This document shows positions 35,701 through 49,664 of a stretch of 64,000 nucleotides of DNA, piece by piece. Under the pieces are notes generated by a model. The model did no database searches and was not told the DNA's origin. It saw only the letters and a list, made by a program, of their open reading frames with translations. The first letter of the stretch is position 1, and each line of letters begins with the position of its first letter. This DNA is from Pycnopodia helianthoides (taxonomy: Eukaryota; Echinodermata; Asteroidea; Forcipulatida; Asteriidae), in NCBI GenBank assembly GCA_032158295.1, contig CM063253.1, forward strand, positions 1,953,001 to 2,017,000, written 5' to 3'. A program made the position numbers and the translations under genes.

Positions 35701-38700
35701 AAGCTATAATTAAAAGTATTTGAGCGGCTCATACATATTCATGTACTACTCAATCAAAAGATACACGTATGTGCTACTACGGGATTCAAAAGCCATGTCA
35801 TGAATATTCAAAAGCTTGCTGTCAATGTTGAAACACTTTTTACTAGTATAGGCCCTAGGACTGGGGGAGTTGATATGAAGTTCTAAAAGTTTTAACTTTT
35901 CACTTAACTAATTTCATTTAAAGTAATTTCAAATAACTGAAGATTTTTTTGTATTCTTTATTTTCTTGAAGATTTAATAAGAACTGTCCCAGGTGCATAG
36001 ACACTTTGCAAACTTATAATTAATTTGGGGTTGAACATAGAAAAACTGACTAGAGCAGGATTTGAACCAACGACCAGCTCTCTACCAACTGAGCTATCTA
36101 GCCCTATGTTGGTGGTCTCCCTATTTTGTCACTATTGTTGTTCGGGGGTTCCAGTCAGAAGCCATACAACCGTTAACTGCCGTGTAGCCAGGAATCACAC
36201 CCAAGTTTACGATACAACCTGGGAAGTGGCAGCCAAGGGATCACCTAACCCAAGTCAGTTTACCCTGTGGTTTACTAATTAAACTTAGAATTAAGTAAGT
36301 TTTATGACTGCCAACTTCAAATCACAAGGTCAACCTTAGCAAAATGTTCAAAGTCAGGGAATATAAACTCAATGAGAGTTTTAAAAAAAAAAATACAAAT
36401 TGCTTTGTTTGTTAGAATTCATCAAAACTTGTTGTTTCCACTCTGTGTGAATATGAGTCAATTTATGGACACTTAATTGATGATTATGAACTCATTATGT
36501 TGTCCTACAAATGTTCTCTGGAGTCGGAGAGTTGTCATTAATAGAATGCAAATCACTTTGTTTGTTGGGACGACCTTTTCCGATATTGTTATGATCGTAT
36601 ACAGTTCATATCAAACACTACCGTATTGCATACTTTTTCTCTTGAAAGAAGCCATTTACAGACAAATTTCCCTCCGCTACCAATTCTCCAAGGTTACACA
36701 CCGGTAATCACCGCTACACAAAAGGTTAATAGCATGTTAATGCACTAGCACCGGTACCCACCATGCATCAATAAAGCTGTAATCGGGCACTACGGACCCT
36801 CTGAGTTTAATTAATACCGCAGTTTGATTTGAAAGAAGAAAGGGAGAGAAAACGTAAAGCCCAAGGGTGCACTCATCAGCTCCTGCTAAATTCCGATCAT
36901 GCAGGATGCATACATCAAGTCTTCGAGTATACGTTCAGAATCAAGAAACACATGTAATCACGACATGATAATCGCTCTTAAAATGCTAAAGGCAATTTTT
37001 TTTTTCCCTTGGAGGGGGCCCGCCTTCGTCAAATGCCGCTCATTTCCGACTTTCTAATTCTTACTTCAGCTGCATTAATGTGCATACAGAGTCGGATGTA
37101 CGCATTTAGATAGCCTAGCATCGGGGCAGTTGTTAATAGCTGTTTTGGATTACAGGAAAGAATAAGTTTTGTTCAAACTTGTCAAAATTCAAAGCTTAAT
37201 TTTTCCCCAACTATATTTAAATTATCAAAATGCAATGATTCTAAACATTGCTATATAACAACAATGAGGTACAAGTAAGGTGAAACTTACATCCGAAAGA
37301 ATTTTAGATTTCACTACTTCAATACTTAATCCAACTATTACTATTATTCATACTCTTCTTAATGGAACTTTTAATTTTATAAAACAAAATCAAAACCCGA
37401 ACAAAGATATTGACAAAATAGGGAGACTGCCAACATTAGGGCTAGATAGCTCAGTTGGTGGAGCGCCGGCACGTTAATCCGGAGGTCACAGGTTCAAGTG
37501 CCACCCTATTTAACTTTTCTTTGTTCAACCCCGAATTATTTGAAGCAACATCAAGTAAACGACAACAAATTTAACAGGTTCCTTATTAATGGAGCAATGT
37601 ATTCGATCAAACTGTAAAAGAAGACAAATTTCCGAAAACATAATTGAAATGACTGTGGAAGTGCATTCACATTATATATTTGCAAGTTTCTCTTCTGAAA
37701 TGAGCAACACTAGCCGAGTTTATACCATTCATGTAACTTATTTCCACTAAGGGAAAGGCACTCAAAATTGAAACATTTTTTTTTTGAAAAGATGACTGGT
37801 ACTTGTTATACTAGATGAGATTTCCAAGTCAGATTTGATGGCGTTCCAGGGTTATAGAGCATGGACACAGGAAGTCGTGTTGGAAACATGAGAAGAATTG
37901 CCACACCGTTGGTGCAAGTCACCTCATGATAATGATAAAGGAAGGCTGTACTGATCTTAAAGGAACATTACAGAATTGGTTTTTGCTAACAAAACAGTTG
38001 CTGGCAGTGTAAGCACTTTATGTAAACCACCATATGCATAAACTGACAAACCTGTAGAAGTTTGAGATCGATCGGCCATCTGGGTCACGAGAAAATAGTG
38101 AAAAACCGATTACACATTTGCATGAAATCATATAGATTCAACAAATGAATAAAACGCTCACTGAGCGATAAACTCCAATCGGAAAATTAGTTTATTCATT
38201 TCTCATCAAATATGGCATTTCAGACAGAAATATTTCAAGGGATGTTTTTCTACTATCATCATCATTAGACCGTGTAAGTTTTATGTAAATCTGTGATCAA
38301 AAAGTATATTTTACAAGTTTTTTTCTTACCAATTCTGTAATGTTCCTTTAAACTACTTTCATTAAAACAACCTAAGCGTTCATAAAAAATGATTGATTGA
38401 TTGATTGGTGATTAATTGATTAGTTGATTGATTGATTACTTGATTGATTGATGGACTAACTGCTGAATTTATGCAGATAAAAAACATGACATTATACACA
38501 GTAAAAGAATAAAACACAAGAAAGCCAAAATGTGAGAATCATTTCCTCTTGTCCTAACATCTCTGACCCTGGTTCAAATCCCACCCCTTGGACCCTGGTT
38601 CAAATCCCACCCCTTGGACCCTGGTTCAAATCCCACCCCTTGGACCCTGGTTCAAATCCCACCTTGAACCAGAGTCAACATCATGGGCTGGGAAGTTTTC

Positions 38701-41700
38701 AGTCCTTATTTTCGTATGCGGTTCTATATGTGGTATTTCCCAATTTGAGGTGTTTATTTCCTACCAAGTGTGAGACTGAACAATATTTTGTTGGATGCTT
38801 TTCTTTACAAGTGATCTTAAGGATAGGGTCGTAGACAGCAGGCGTAGCCAGGACTTTTTTCAGTGGGGAGGGGGGGGGGACAGGGGGCATTGCTTTCAAG
38901 TGGGGGGCCCAGGGGAAATGGGTTTGTCAGTGGTGGGGGTCATGCTTTTATTTTGGGAGGGGGACGCTGCAGGGGGCCACTATCCTCTTATATTCTTGGT
39001 ATTTTGTGGCCACGGTAGTGATCCAGATCGCAATCGTTCACTACATTAGATTATACAAACACGCATTTTTTCTTTTTTCCCTTTTCTTTTTCTTTTTGTG
39101 TGCCATTTTTTTTTGTGGGGGGGGGCACCTAGGGGGGCACTGACAATTTGTGGGGCACTTGCCACCCCTCTCCCAGGCCACCCCTCCCCCAGGCCACCCC
39201 TTGGCTCCCCCATGATTGTTTTCGACATTGTTATGCCGATTTATAGGCAAAATTGTCAATAAAGATACAATAATATAAGTCACCCGTAAAAGTTTCAGCA
39301 AAAAAACATTGCAGTATATTTAGCCCTCTCTCATACTGGCGGTCTCCCTATTTTGTCAATATCTTTGTTCGGGGGGGGGGGGGGGGTGGGGTGGTGCCAG
39401 TCAGAAGCCGTTCAACCTGTCACGGCCGTCTAGCCATGGGATCACACCAACATTTACGCTACAACCTGGGAAGAGGCAGCAGAGGGGACCACCTTAAGGA
39501 GATGCGACTTTTTTTTAATTCAAATATCAAGTAATAAACCACAAGGGTTGAACTGACTGGGTGAATAATTTTAGATTGAACAAAGACAAATTTGTATTAC
39601 TTGAGATTCCAAACAAAACCTGAAATGGTCACAAAAAAAATTAGAAACCTAATTTGTGCAGTACCTGAGTCAGCCGACATTTTTAAATCACAGTGTCCCC
39701 AGATTGGAATAAGACCTCTCCTTTATCGGATACAGTGTAAAGTGCTATTCCCTAGCTTCATCCCAACACCTCCTCCTGTTTCTAGAATCACTTAAGGGGA
39801 ACATTCCTATGACATCACAAGGAATGTTCGGAGGCTTAAACACGCATGTTGAGTCATTGAGACAGTGAGTCACTCGTTGTAGTTCTTCGTGAAAAAAATT
39901 AAAGTTTTGTGTCATTACTGCAACTTTTTTTTTTTAAAGAGAAGGTAAAATGTCAAGTCTTGAAACGCCAGAGTATGTAGCGCTTCATCCTATACATCTG
40001 TGAAGAGGAAACTGATATTGTTCTTTATTTATCCCCAATGCTAGAATCATCGTTTAGATTTTAAACCTCTGTCCCGCCGTAGGTCTGTAGCCAGCCTCTG
40101 TCTTTTCTACTGATATTTTCATGGTAAATGTGCCACCAGTGTGCCCGACCTGGTTCCTCCTATCAGGGCGTCTGAGCGTGAAACCAGGCTTTCTGCTTCT
40201 TCTCACCCATACACTCTTGCTTCATGACTGAAATGTAGAACAAAGAGCCATTCCAACAGCTTTATTCCACGTACTGCATCTCTTTGGGAACTCCTTGCCT
40301 GGTGCATGTTTCCCTCCATCCTACAATCTAGACCATTTTTAGAGGAATACCAATTCCTACTTCAGCTCCCCTGGGTTATTTTCATCTTAAAATGTTTTCT
40401 TCTTGCAGCCCCTTACCAAGAGTGGCTTTTAGCCTTGTTTGGGATAAACTTGCCATTTTTTTTTATGGACAACTTAAATTCTAAATTATTGAAATTATTA
40501 CGCTCCTGATTCAGGAGCACCCTTGGTGGGAAGTAATCAAATGACACTAGTCTTTTACTTCATGTTTGATTAAATGCAAACCTTTCGTTTCACTTAGTGT
40601 TGTCTTCAAGATATGATGAACTAATGTTATTATTCACATACTTTTAGCCACATTTGAAAGAAACATGTTGTAAATATGTTTCTTATATATGTATTGGTAA
40701 TTCGCTTCAACAAGTAGGTTTATGATCAAACCTTTTGTATTTTTTATTGACAAACTCTTTTTTTTCTTCTTTTTTTTAAAATGAGATATCGCCTAACTTA
40801 CAAGGCCGGACAGCAACTTATAGGTGAGGGCTACACTTAACTGATTTGGGCTGTGGACCCAAATCAACTGTCACCAGGGGCACTTTGCCACCTACTCCTG
40901 TGGCTGAAACAGGGTTACCCCCTTCACAGTCCGTAAGGATGTAAGGCATGGGTATCATCCACTGGGGAGCCTGGCTGGTAGACAGAATGCACTTATACTT
41001 CCAAACGTTTTACAAGCAATTATGGTTAAGTGCCGCACTCAAGGGCACAAGCTTTCATGGCGGGGATTCGAACCCGCTACTCTGCTGCTGACAACACCAG
41101 AGCTTGGGTCCGGTGAACTAGACCGCTCGGCCACGACACGCCACAAAAATCTTTCAAGATCTAATTCTTAAACGTCAACAATGATGGGAGCTGTGTAATT
41201 TAAGAAGTTGTAAGAAAATCTTCAAAGAGCATGTCAAGAAACAGATACAATGTCGCCTTGCCAGTTAGTTTAGATTTGTTTATGTAGGTAGGGTCAGATG
41301 CATCAGTCTCCTGAAAAGATTAAAACATTACCGATGCCAACAGGGCTAGGTTCATGCAATGAATAACTTTTTAGTTCTCTGTTGGCGGGACAGACGTATC
41401 CCCATACTGTGGTTTAGGCACTGCCTGGTGCCAGTCTCGTTTCTTTATCTTTTTCTTCCATTCTGTCATTTTTAAATCGTGCTATGCGCTTTCGTTTAGA
41501 AAAAGATGCAATATAAGTCTTAATTATTATTATTATGGCTTTATTATTATTTATTCTTAATAATTTAATATTTGGACAAAAACAGTACAATATGTCTTGT
41601 GTTTCCTTGGAACATACACAGCTTTGAAGGAAATTTCTGCTTTCATAAAAAAATGATGGATTGTAATAAGTTTTCAGGAGAAACTTTTGGATATTCACTA

Positions 41701-44700
41701 GAATACCGCACTTTAAAACATCTTTCTGTAGTTTTGAGTTAGAGTCAGAAATTTTGACAGACGGCGCCAGCATTTGTTTTGATAACTTAAAGGAATTTAC
41801 ACGTGTATCCTGTATTGTCCTATGTTGTCACGTAACGTACTATCACCCAATTACCTTGAGTTGGTCCGATCGTTTCTTCCGACCCTAGCGTATTTGATCA
41901 GTTACATAAGAAGGCTGTGGTTGATAGAATCCAAGGCATTCCCCGGGATCAGTGCGGATTCCAGGGAGTGTAGACACACTCCAGGAAGATGGAGAAAGAA
42001 AGATGGATATATCTGATAATCTTCATGATTCATTTTGTTCAGCCAACGAGAAATGAAAAGAACACAATGGTATTGTGCAAGGCCGGCTTAGCACAATACA
42101 ACGGCGGGAGTATAAAAACACACCGGTGCACGCGATGTGCACCGGGGAGGCCGGCTGTAAAGTCAAGGTCACCCCGGCAGCTATAAAATGAATTAGACTG
42201 CCATGGCGAGTGGGCCTCAAATTTGATTTCGAGCGCTGCGGCAAATGAAAATGTGCGAAGCCCCGGAATCTGGCTACGTGCCGCGGCGCCGCATCGGAGT
42301 GAGCAAGGAAGATTTAAGAGGCTTATTACATGCTGCCCGCTTGTTTCGTTTGTTGTGTTTCCCCTTGTCGTCTTTTTTTTTAACTCGCTTCCTTACCACC
42401 TTGTGGTAGGCCCGGGTGCTTCTTTGATTGATCTGATTTGTGTGGAAGAGACAGCCAAGCGTGAGCAACGAGTCGCTCTAATGTTCTCACCTCGCTGCTC
42501 ACACTTGTAGCTGATGTAATCAGTGTCTGGCAGTAGTACTCAACGGCCATGCTAGCCCCGGCAACTCCCCATCTTCACTGGGGGGGGGGGGGGTGGGGGT
42601 GGAAGGGGAGGTGTTGCATGGTAGTGTCTGCGCTCACGCTCGGCCGGTTCACATACTGCCCTCAGCATGTTTAGCTCGCAGGAATTGATGTAATTCTGCC
42701 AGAGAATTACCATACGCTTGTAATCACGTTTGCATAAGTAGCTTTAAGAAAAAAAAGGAGGGTGGGAGGTATAAACACAAAAAAAAAGGGGAGAGTTAAT
42801 GGTCATGGGGTACTCAGGGTTTTACACACGTAGGCCGTATGCATCAAGATTACGTGATTTCTGCGATTCGGGTGAGGGATTCAAATCTATTTATGGATCG
42901 ACGGCAGAAGACTCCCGGCGCCAGGGAAATTGGACAATACGCTTGGGTGATGGACAAAACTCAGGTATCCTTTCGCTGGGACGTTTATTGGGACTGTCAA
43001 TTGCCTGATTCACAGCCACGGAAGCCTTGACACTGAAAGCATCCAGACTTTTTTTTCTTCTCTTGTCAGACCTTCAAACTTCCAAGCATAAACAAAGCAA
43101 GTTTGATTGGAATTGGGCTTGTGTGTTTTTTTTTAAAGTGGTGAACATGAATCGAATGGCTTTTTTGATTCGTCGCCTACGAGGAAGTTTTGGAGTTCTT
43201 CCTTATTTAACCCAAGCTTTAGAAAGGTCATTCATTCTTAGGATAAGTAAACTGTCGTAATTGAATTATCATTCGATAATCTTCTTAGAGTATAGACAAT
43301 TTAAAGAAGGTAGAGAGAAAAAAACTCAATACTAAAAACTTCATGTAGAAACCTAATCAATCTTAACATCGATTTAAAATAGTTGTGTTTAAAGGCACTG
43401 GACACTATTGGTAATTACTCAAAATAATTGTTAGCATAAAAACTTACTTGGTAACGAGCAATGGAGAGCTGTTGATAGTATAAAACATTGTGAGAAACGG
43501 CGCCTCTGAAGTAACATAGTTTTTGAGAAAGAAGTAAAATATTTGAATTGATTTTGGAGGTCTCGAAATCAAGCATCTGAAAGCATACAACTTCGTGTGA
43601 AAAGGGTGTTTTTTCTTCCATTATTATCTCGCAACTTCGACAACCAATTGAGTTCAAATTTTCACAGGTTTGTTATTTTGTGCATATGTTGAGATACATC
43701 AAGTGAGAAGACTGGTCTTCGACAATTACCAAAGGTGTCCAGTGTCTTTAAATGACGGAGCTTGTTGTCGATGATGTCAGGGCAGTCTTCGCTTTGTAGG
43801 GACCTCTTAGAGATATGACCTGTTTTGCGGGCGCCGCAACATCCACTGCTTACAGGTTTGGCTTATTCAGGACCCCCAGAACAAGAGCGTCTTTGCTAGC
43901 ACTGTAATGTGGGGGGGGGGTTCAGAATGTGAAACACAATTCCTAAAGGAGGAGGGTTTAGGGATTTGATTTGCCTCCATAAAATGGTTTTCAGTCATTA
44001 CAACATCTTCCAGATAGATACTTGTGGTTTCTGTTCAGCAGAGTGTGGGTTCGAGTCCCGGTCTTGACAGTTGAGCAAGACACTTAACCATTATTGCCGC
44101 ATCCCTCGGATGGGAGCATTAGAGCCGGAAGTCCTGTGTGTCGTGTAATGCATGTAAAAGAACCCAGTTACACTTATCGCTAAAGAGAAGGGTTTGCCCG
44201 GTGTGTCTGGCAGCGGCTGCCGAAGTGGCTGCAGCACATTGTAAACCCCTGTAAGGTGCTACATTTATAAAAAAAAACTTCCAAACCTGTCTTTAAAAGT
44301 GTTTTGAGCACCTTATTGGTAGATACGCGCGCAATATAAGACGCCAATAATCTTGATTCTACTGTAGACAGATAAACGTAAATAATAAATCAAGTTTTGT
44401 CTGTCTATGGAGGTGACTCCCTCCTAGCCAGGCTGATGACAACACAATGAAAATGTGATACTTAGATCCCCTTAAAGCATTTGTCTGAACACTGCCTTTG
44501 GTGGTCTTCATTGTAGTTACCAATGTTGAAGCTTCCCCCCCAAAAACAAAAACAAAAAAAAGTTGGCAGAGCACTGGAATTTGGAATTCGCAGGTTCAAA
44601 TCCAGCTCTAGTCACCTTTTCCTTGTTCAACCCAAAGTTTCAACAACAAAACATCTTTGGATTCATACATTTATTTGATCAGAATTTTATTTGATCAGAA

Positions 44701-47700
44701 TTTTATCTCGTCATTTCGAAAGCTCCCATTCAAGCTAATTGTTACAATAAATATTTAGAGAAATTGCATCTTGGGGAGTGAGTTACTTCTTACTTAAAAG
44801 AATATCTACAATAAAAACATCTTCAAATTTTCTTGGAGGGGGAAACTCACAGTTAGGATGTGTATCTTTAAGCTTCAACGGAAACAGACTTTCCAATCAA
44901 CACGGTATTTGCACAAAGTGAATGAAGTGGGACTGCATGATAAACAAAGACAAGGAGAAGAGACCGTCCCATAACAAACAAGGGAACATCTTCTGATTGG
45001 TCCAGCAGGTATTACTAATGTAACCCTCCCCCTCATATGTGATTGGAGAGTTAATACATACAGACACCTTGACCTTCAAACAAACGAGACCGGTTCAAAC
45101 CGGTTCAATCAGGCATGAACTGGCTGTCACAGGTGGTGGCTGGCTTGTTAGACATGCATGAGCCTCACCCTAGCGCCACTATCCACGGTGGCAGAGCCGG
45201 TTTAATTCCGGTAAATTATGTGGGCTAGGCGGCGGGTCTACTATCGATTTTAAGAGTAAGGGAGAATTTGTGAAATGTTTTGATTCAGGACAATCTGGAT
45301 GTGGCACGTTATTAAATGATGGCTTTGTCGATAAAATTCACTGTACAGACTTGTCCCGAACAGAAACTCGGAGGAAAAACAAAAAATGCATTCCCATGTA
45401 GTTCTCAATTGGAAAACCAAGGTACGGCTGAATGTTGTTCTGCGAAGAAAATTTCCCTAAAAGCCCACTTTTGACAATGATGCTGGAGAGCATTTTAAAC
45501 CAATGAAAAAAAAACCAAGAGTGGAAAACAAGTGAAAAATTTGATTAAACAATTCAGCATCACCTGCTTGAGTCGACCTGAATGATTAGAAAACTAGCAG
45601 CACTTACACAAGAGGGCAGTGTTCATCATTCCATGCATGTAATCTCATACACCACATCACACTGGAACCAATAAATATTGCTTGATGCTAGCATCTCTAT
45701 ATCCAATGCTGTGTTTTACAATACTGTTTCTCCAAAGATCTTTGGCGAATATCAGCAATTCAGGGCTCGAATTTGACACTGGACCGCAGGCCCGAGGCCA
45801 GTGATTTTAGCTTTGGGCCAATAAATTCATGTACCTCAACTCTATAATATCTTAAACAGAAACAAACTATGTTCAAATGTTGAATTTGAGTAATGATTTG
45901 AAATATACTTAATACCCTTAAAGACAAATGAGGTAAATCTTCTCTTATATGTCTTAGTGCTTTTTCAATTAAATGCAAGTTAAACTGTGCAAGGAAGTCT
46001 TTTCTCAGTTTGAATCTGGTCTTGTAAAATTATTTCTGGTCCAGTAAACATTTTGAGATACAAGTCCTGTGGTCTTGTGGATTTTTCCCCCAAATTCGAG
46101 CCCTGAGCATGTACCTATCTTTGATGCAAATATTTTTTTTTAAACTAATTGGTATTTGACAAAAGTTATCCGATAAAATTCTTACTTTATAAGGAGCTGC
46201 TCTCCTGTAAACTGTGTCAAATATTAATTAGTTTGCTTCTTTAAAAGTTGTTTCTGGTGCTATTCCCTCCTGGTAAATCTTTCTTTCTGAGATGATGTCA
46301 TGTTTGTTGAAAGTTTGTGTTAATTCAGTCTCATTTTCCCCTCACAATAGCAAAATAACATGTTTAAAGTAAAAAAAAAAAAAAAAAAAACCTGTTACGT
46401 TTATAGTTTTCAGATCGTAGCACAAAGGGTTTGGAACTCCCTCCCTGAAACTGTGAAACTTTCAAGTTCACTTGGCATTTTCAAGAACAGTTTAAAAATC
46501 TTAACTGCATCAAGTAGCTTATGTTGACTTTATTTTCTGCTTATGTGATGCTACTTTCATTTACTGTTTAAGCAGGCCATGAGCGCCTGTGTAAAAAATT
46601 TCCATACAATTATTATTGTTAATATTTTAATTTGGGGGAATTTTTTGTTTTCAGTAAAAAAATTAGGAGATATGTTTCCTGTAAAGTAGATAGTCTTTAA
46701 CAAATGTTCTATGTTAAACATTTGCCTTTGAAATCGGATCAAGTTCTGGTGGCTGAGTCACAGGGTGTGGGTTCGAATCCCCGTCATGACACTTGGTGTC
46801 CAATTGAGCAAGACACCTTACTATATAATTGCTTCTCTTCACCCAGGGGTAAATGGGTACCTGTGAGGGGCAGAGATGGTTCTTGTGATTGATCTAGCTT
46901 GGTGCGCTGCGGCAGCACAGGCTGTATACTCCCCAGGGAGCCGAGATGGTTTAAGGAATGAAATAAATGGCCCAGTGACCAGGGGCCATAACGTATGTAA
47001 AGCGCATTGAGAGTTCTCCCAGTACTGAAATGCGCTCTATCAGAACGTCATATTATTATACACCCCAAATTTCATACACCCCCCACCCCCCACCCTCACC
47101 CCTTCTAGTTTGTGCACACTCCCTTAGTAAGACCCTATGGGGATATGAGAAAGGAACACACATGCAACAGCCTGTCTCCTTCTACATGCAGTAACCTTAT
47201 GCACATATTGTGCCAACACTTACATGTACAAGCCACCGACATTCCATTAATTGACCCTTACTCCCTATGGGCTTAAACTAGGCTACAGATGACATTTAAA
47301 TGACAGCTTTATCAATCATTAATGCAAACAGCTTTCTTTGGAAACTGGGTTTTTTTTTCTCTTCAATTTATTTTTTGTTATCGGGAAGTGTTACTGATCA
47401 AAATTCACCGAGAACAGAATAAACTGAGCAGGATATGATGTTGACAGGAACCCCGACACCGAGAAAATTGAAATCGCAATTGTGTACGGCTTCAACCTAT
47501 TTCACTCATTGACAGAATTCGTTAATTTCCTCTGAATTATGTAAGACTTTGGGGACACTTGGTGGCAGCAGGCGTTCGAGGCAAATTCATCGTTCAGGAA
47601 AAAAGTGCGCATGCTCAGATCTAAGTGAACAGAGGTAACTATAAATAAATAAATAGTAAACTTGCGGGTACAACCCATGTCATAAAACTCTTTTGTGGGA

Positions 47701-49619
47701 GTGTTGGCTCTGAAAAGAGCCGGTTTGGTCTCGACGTTTTGAGCAGTATACTCTGCTCTTCTAGCAGAGTTATACTGCTCGAAGAAGAGCAGAGTATACT
47801 GTTCGAAACATCGCAGACCAAACTGACTCTTTTCAGAGCCAACACTCCCACAAAAGAGTTTTATTACATGGTTGTACAGTACCCACAAGTTTACAACTTA
47901 TTTATTTCTAGTTACCTCTTATCTCCATTGCAAAGCTTCAAACACCATCTAAGTGAGCAGTTGAAATTTACCTTTAGCATCGGGCAAGGAATTTCATCTT
48001 TGTGAGGGCAAGGCCATTTTCATTTTGCAGAGGGCACTTCTATTGGATAATCTTGAAGTCTATGGGAAACTTGTGAAGGGGGCACCAAGGCCAAGACCAG
48101 GGGCAAACCCGTGTAATTCAAGGCTTGTAGTAATATCGGGCATCCCAAAGTCTAACACTGATAATATATAAGTGGTGGGAGAGCTTATAAACCTGAAGAC
48201 CGGAACGAAATTACAATTGAAAAGTTCCTTTTTTGATATATGTAGACAATCCAGCAGAGACATTTGGGTTTTTCATTTTCGTGCAATGACACATCTTTTA
48301 CCATGAACAAGGTTTTTTTCTACTTAGCAAACCAGTGACTTTGATGAGAGATTTTCTCATTTATGATTCATTTATTTGAAGGAGTTGTACAGGATCGGTA
48401 AGGCTAAAACATAATTGTTTAATTTTAGTCTGAAAGGTTACTGATTATGAAGTGCATACTAGAACCTCTTTTTGTGTGTGAAATATTTTCCTCTGAAATT
48501 AAGTAATATTTTTGAGAAACTGTATATGAACCTAAAAAGAAAACGCAACAGCTGGTTTCGGTTGTTCAACCAAAATTAAGGACAATGTGTTTACATGCTG
48601 AAAATTGTTGCTTGGTTTTTCACTATTTTCTCTGACTTACACAACGGATTAAGCCCAAAGTTTCACAGGTTTGTTATTTCATGTATGTTGGTTGATCACA
48701 CAAAACATGGACACTGTCTGCGACTATTTTGTCAGCTCTACCAATCCTGTATAATACATTTTAATTGTGATCTCATTTTGGACAAAGTACTGATTGAATT
48801 GAATGATCCACAAAAGGAGAATGCCACGCATTTGTTTTCCCGAGCAAAGTAGCAAATTATATTAAAAATGTAAGTGTATTTTGCGTTTTTCACAGCTTGT
48901 TTTATGTCTCCTGAAAACTTGCATCTCCAGAGAACTTGAATATAGTCTTCTTAAAGGAACATTACAGAATTGTTTTTGCTAACAAAACATTGCTGGCAGT
49001 GTAAGCACTTTATGTAATCACCATATACATAAACTGACAAACCTGTAGAAGTTTGAGATCGATCGGCCATCTGGGTCACAGAAAATAGTGAAAAACCGAT
49101 TTACACATTTGCATGAAACCGATAGATTCAAAAAAACGCTCACTGAGCGATAAACTCCATTCGGAAATTTAGTTTATTATTTCTCATCAATATGGCATTT
49201 CAGACAGAAATATTTCAAGGGATGTTTTCTACTACCATCATCATTAGACCGTGTAAGTTTTATGTAAATCTGTGATCAAAAAGTATATTTTACAAGTTTT
49301 TTTCTTACCAATTCTGTAACGTTCCTTTAAAAACATTAATGAGCCTTTTCTTTAAAGCTTAGGGAGAAATGTAGAACCAGACTTACCAGTAGATGAGATA
49401 GTCAGCAGGTCGAGCTTCCGTTGTTGCTGAAGGAGTAAAAAGAAGACATTGATCAATCGACTGCACAATCATTTTTTAATCAATCAAGTTCATGATTTAG
49501 ATCAACTGATGAGTTTAAAGAATTTGTTCGAGTAGATTTGAACGATAAAAATTGTGTCTAACAAAAACGATCACACTATATATTACAAATAAGGAGTTAT
49601 CAGAATTAACCAATCAAAT

Positions 49620-49664
<45 letters not shown>

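Larger units (their letters stand above)
32261..49386 (-). other. AGBL4 17-kb intron
   Basis: No gene recognised on either strand. Contents: repeats at 32299, 34052, 34444, 36019, 37396, 37957, 38391, 38565, 39338, 40822, 43389, 44030, 44561, 45762, 46741, 47631, 47984, 48378 and 48951, plus GC-richer non-coding blocks near 42040-42320 and 45080-45240. 32760-34050 and 34830-36015 show only unique-looking AT-rich sequence. Confidence 0.7.

Noticed and set aside
38532..38834. A 100-codon frame with a repeated PWTLVQIPPLGP pattern
   Set aside because: Artefact of the 26-bp tandem repeat; the upstream and downstream parts show no coding character.
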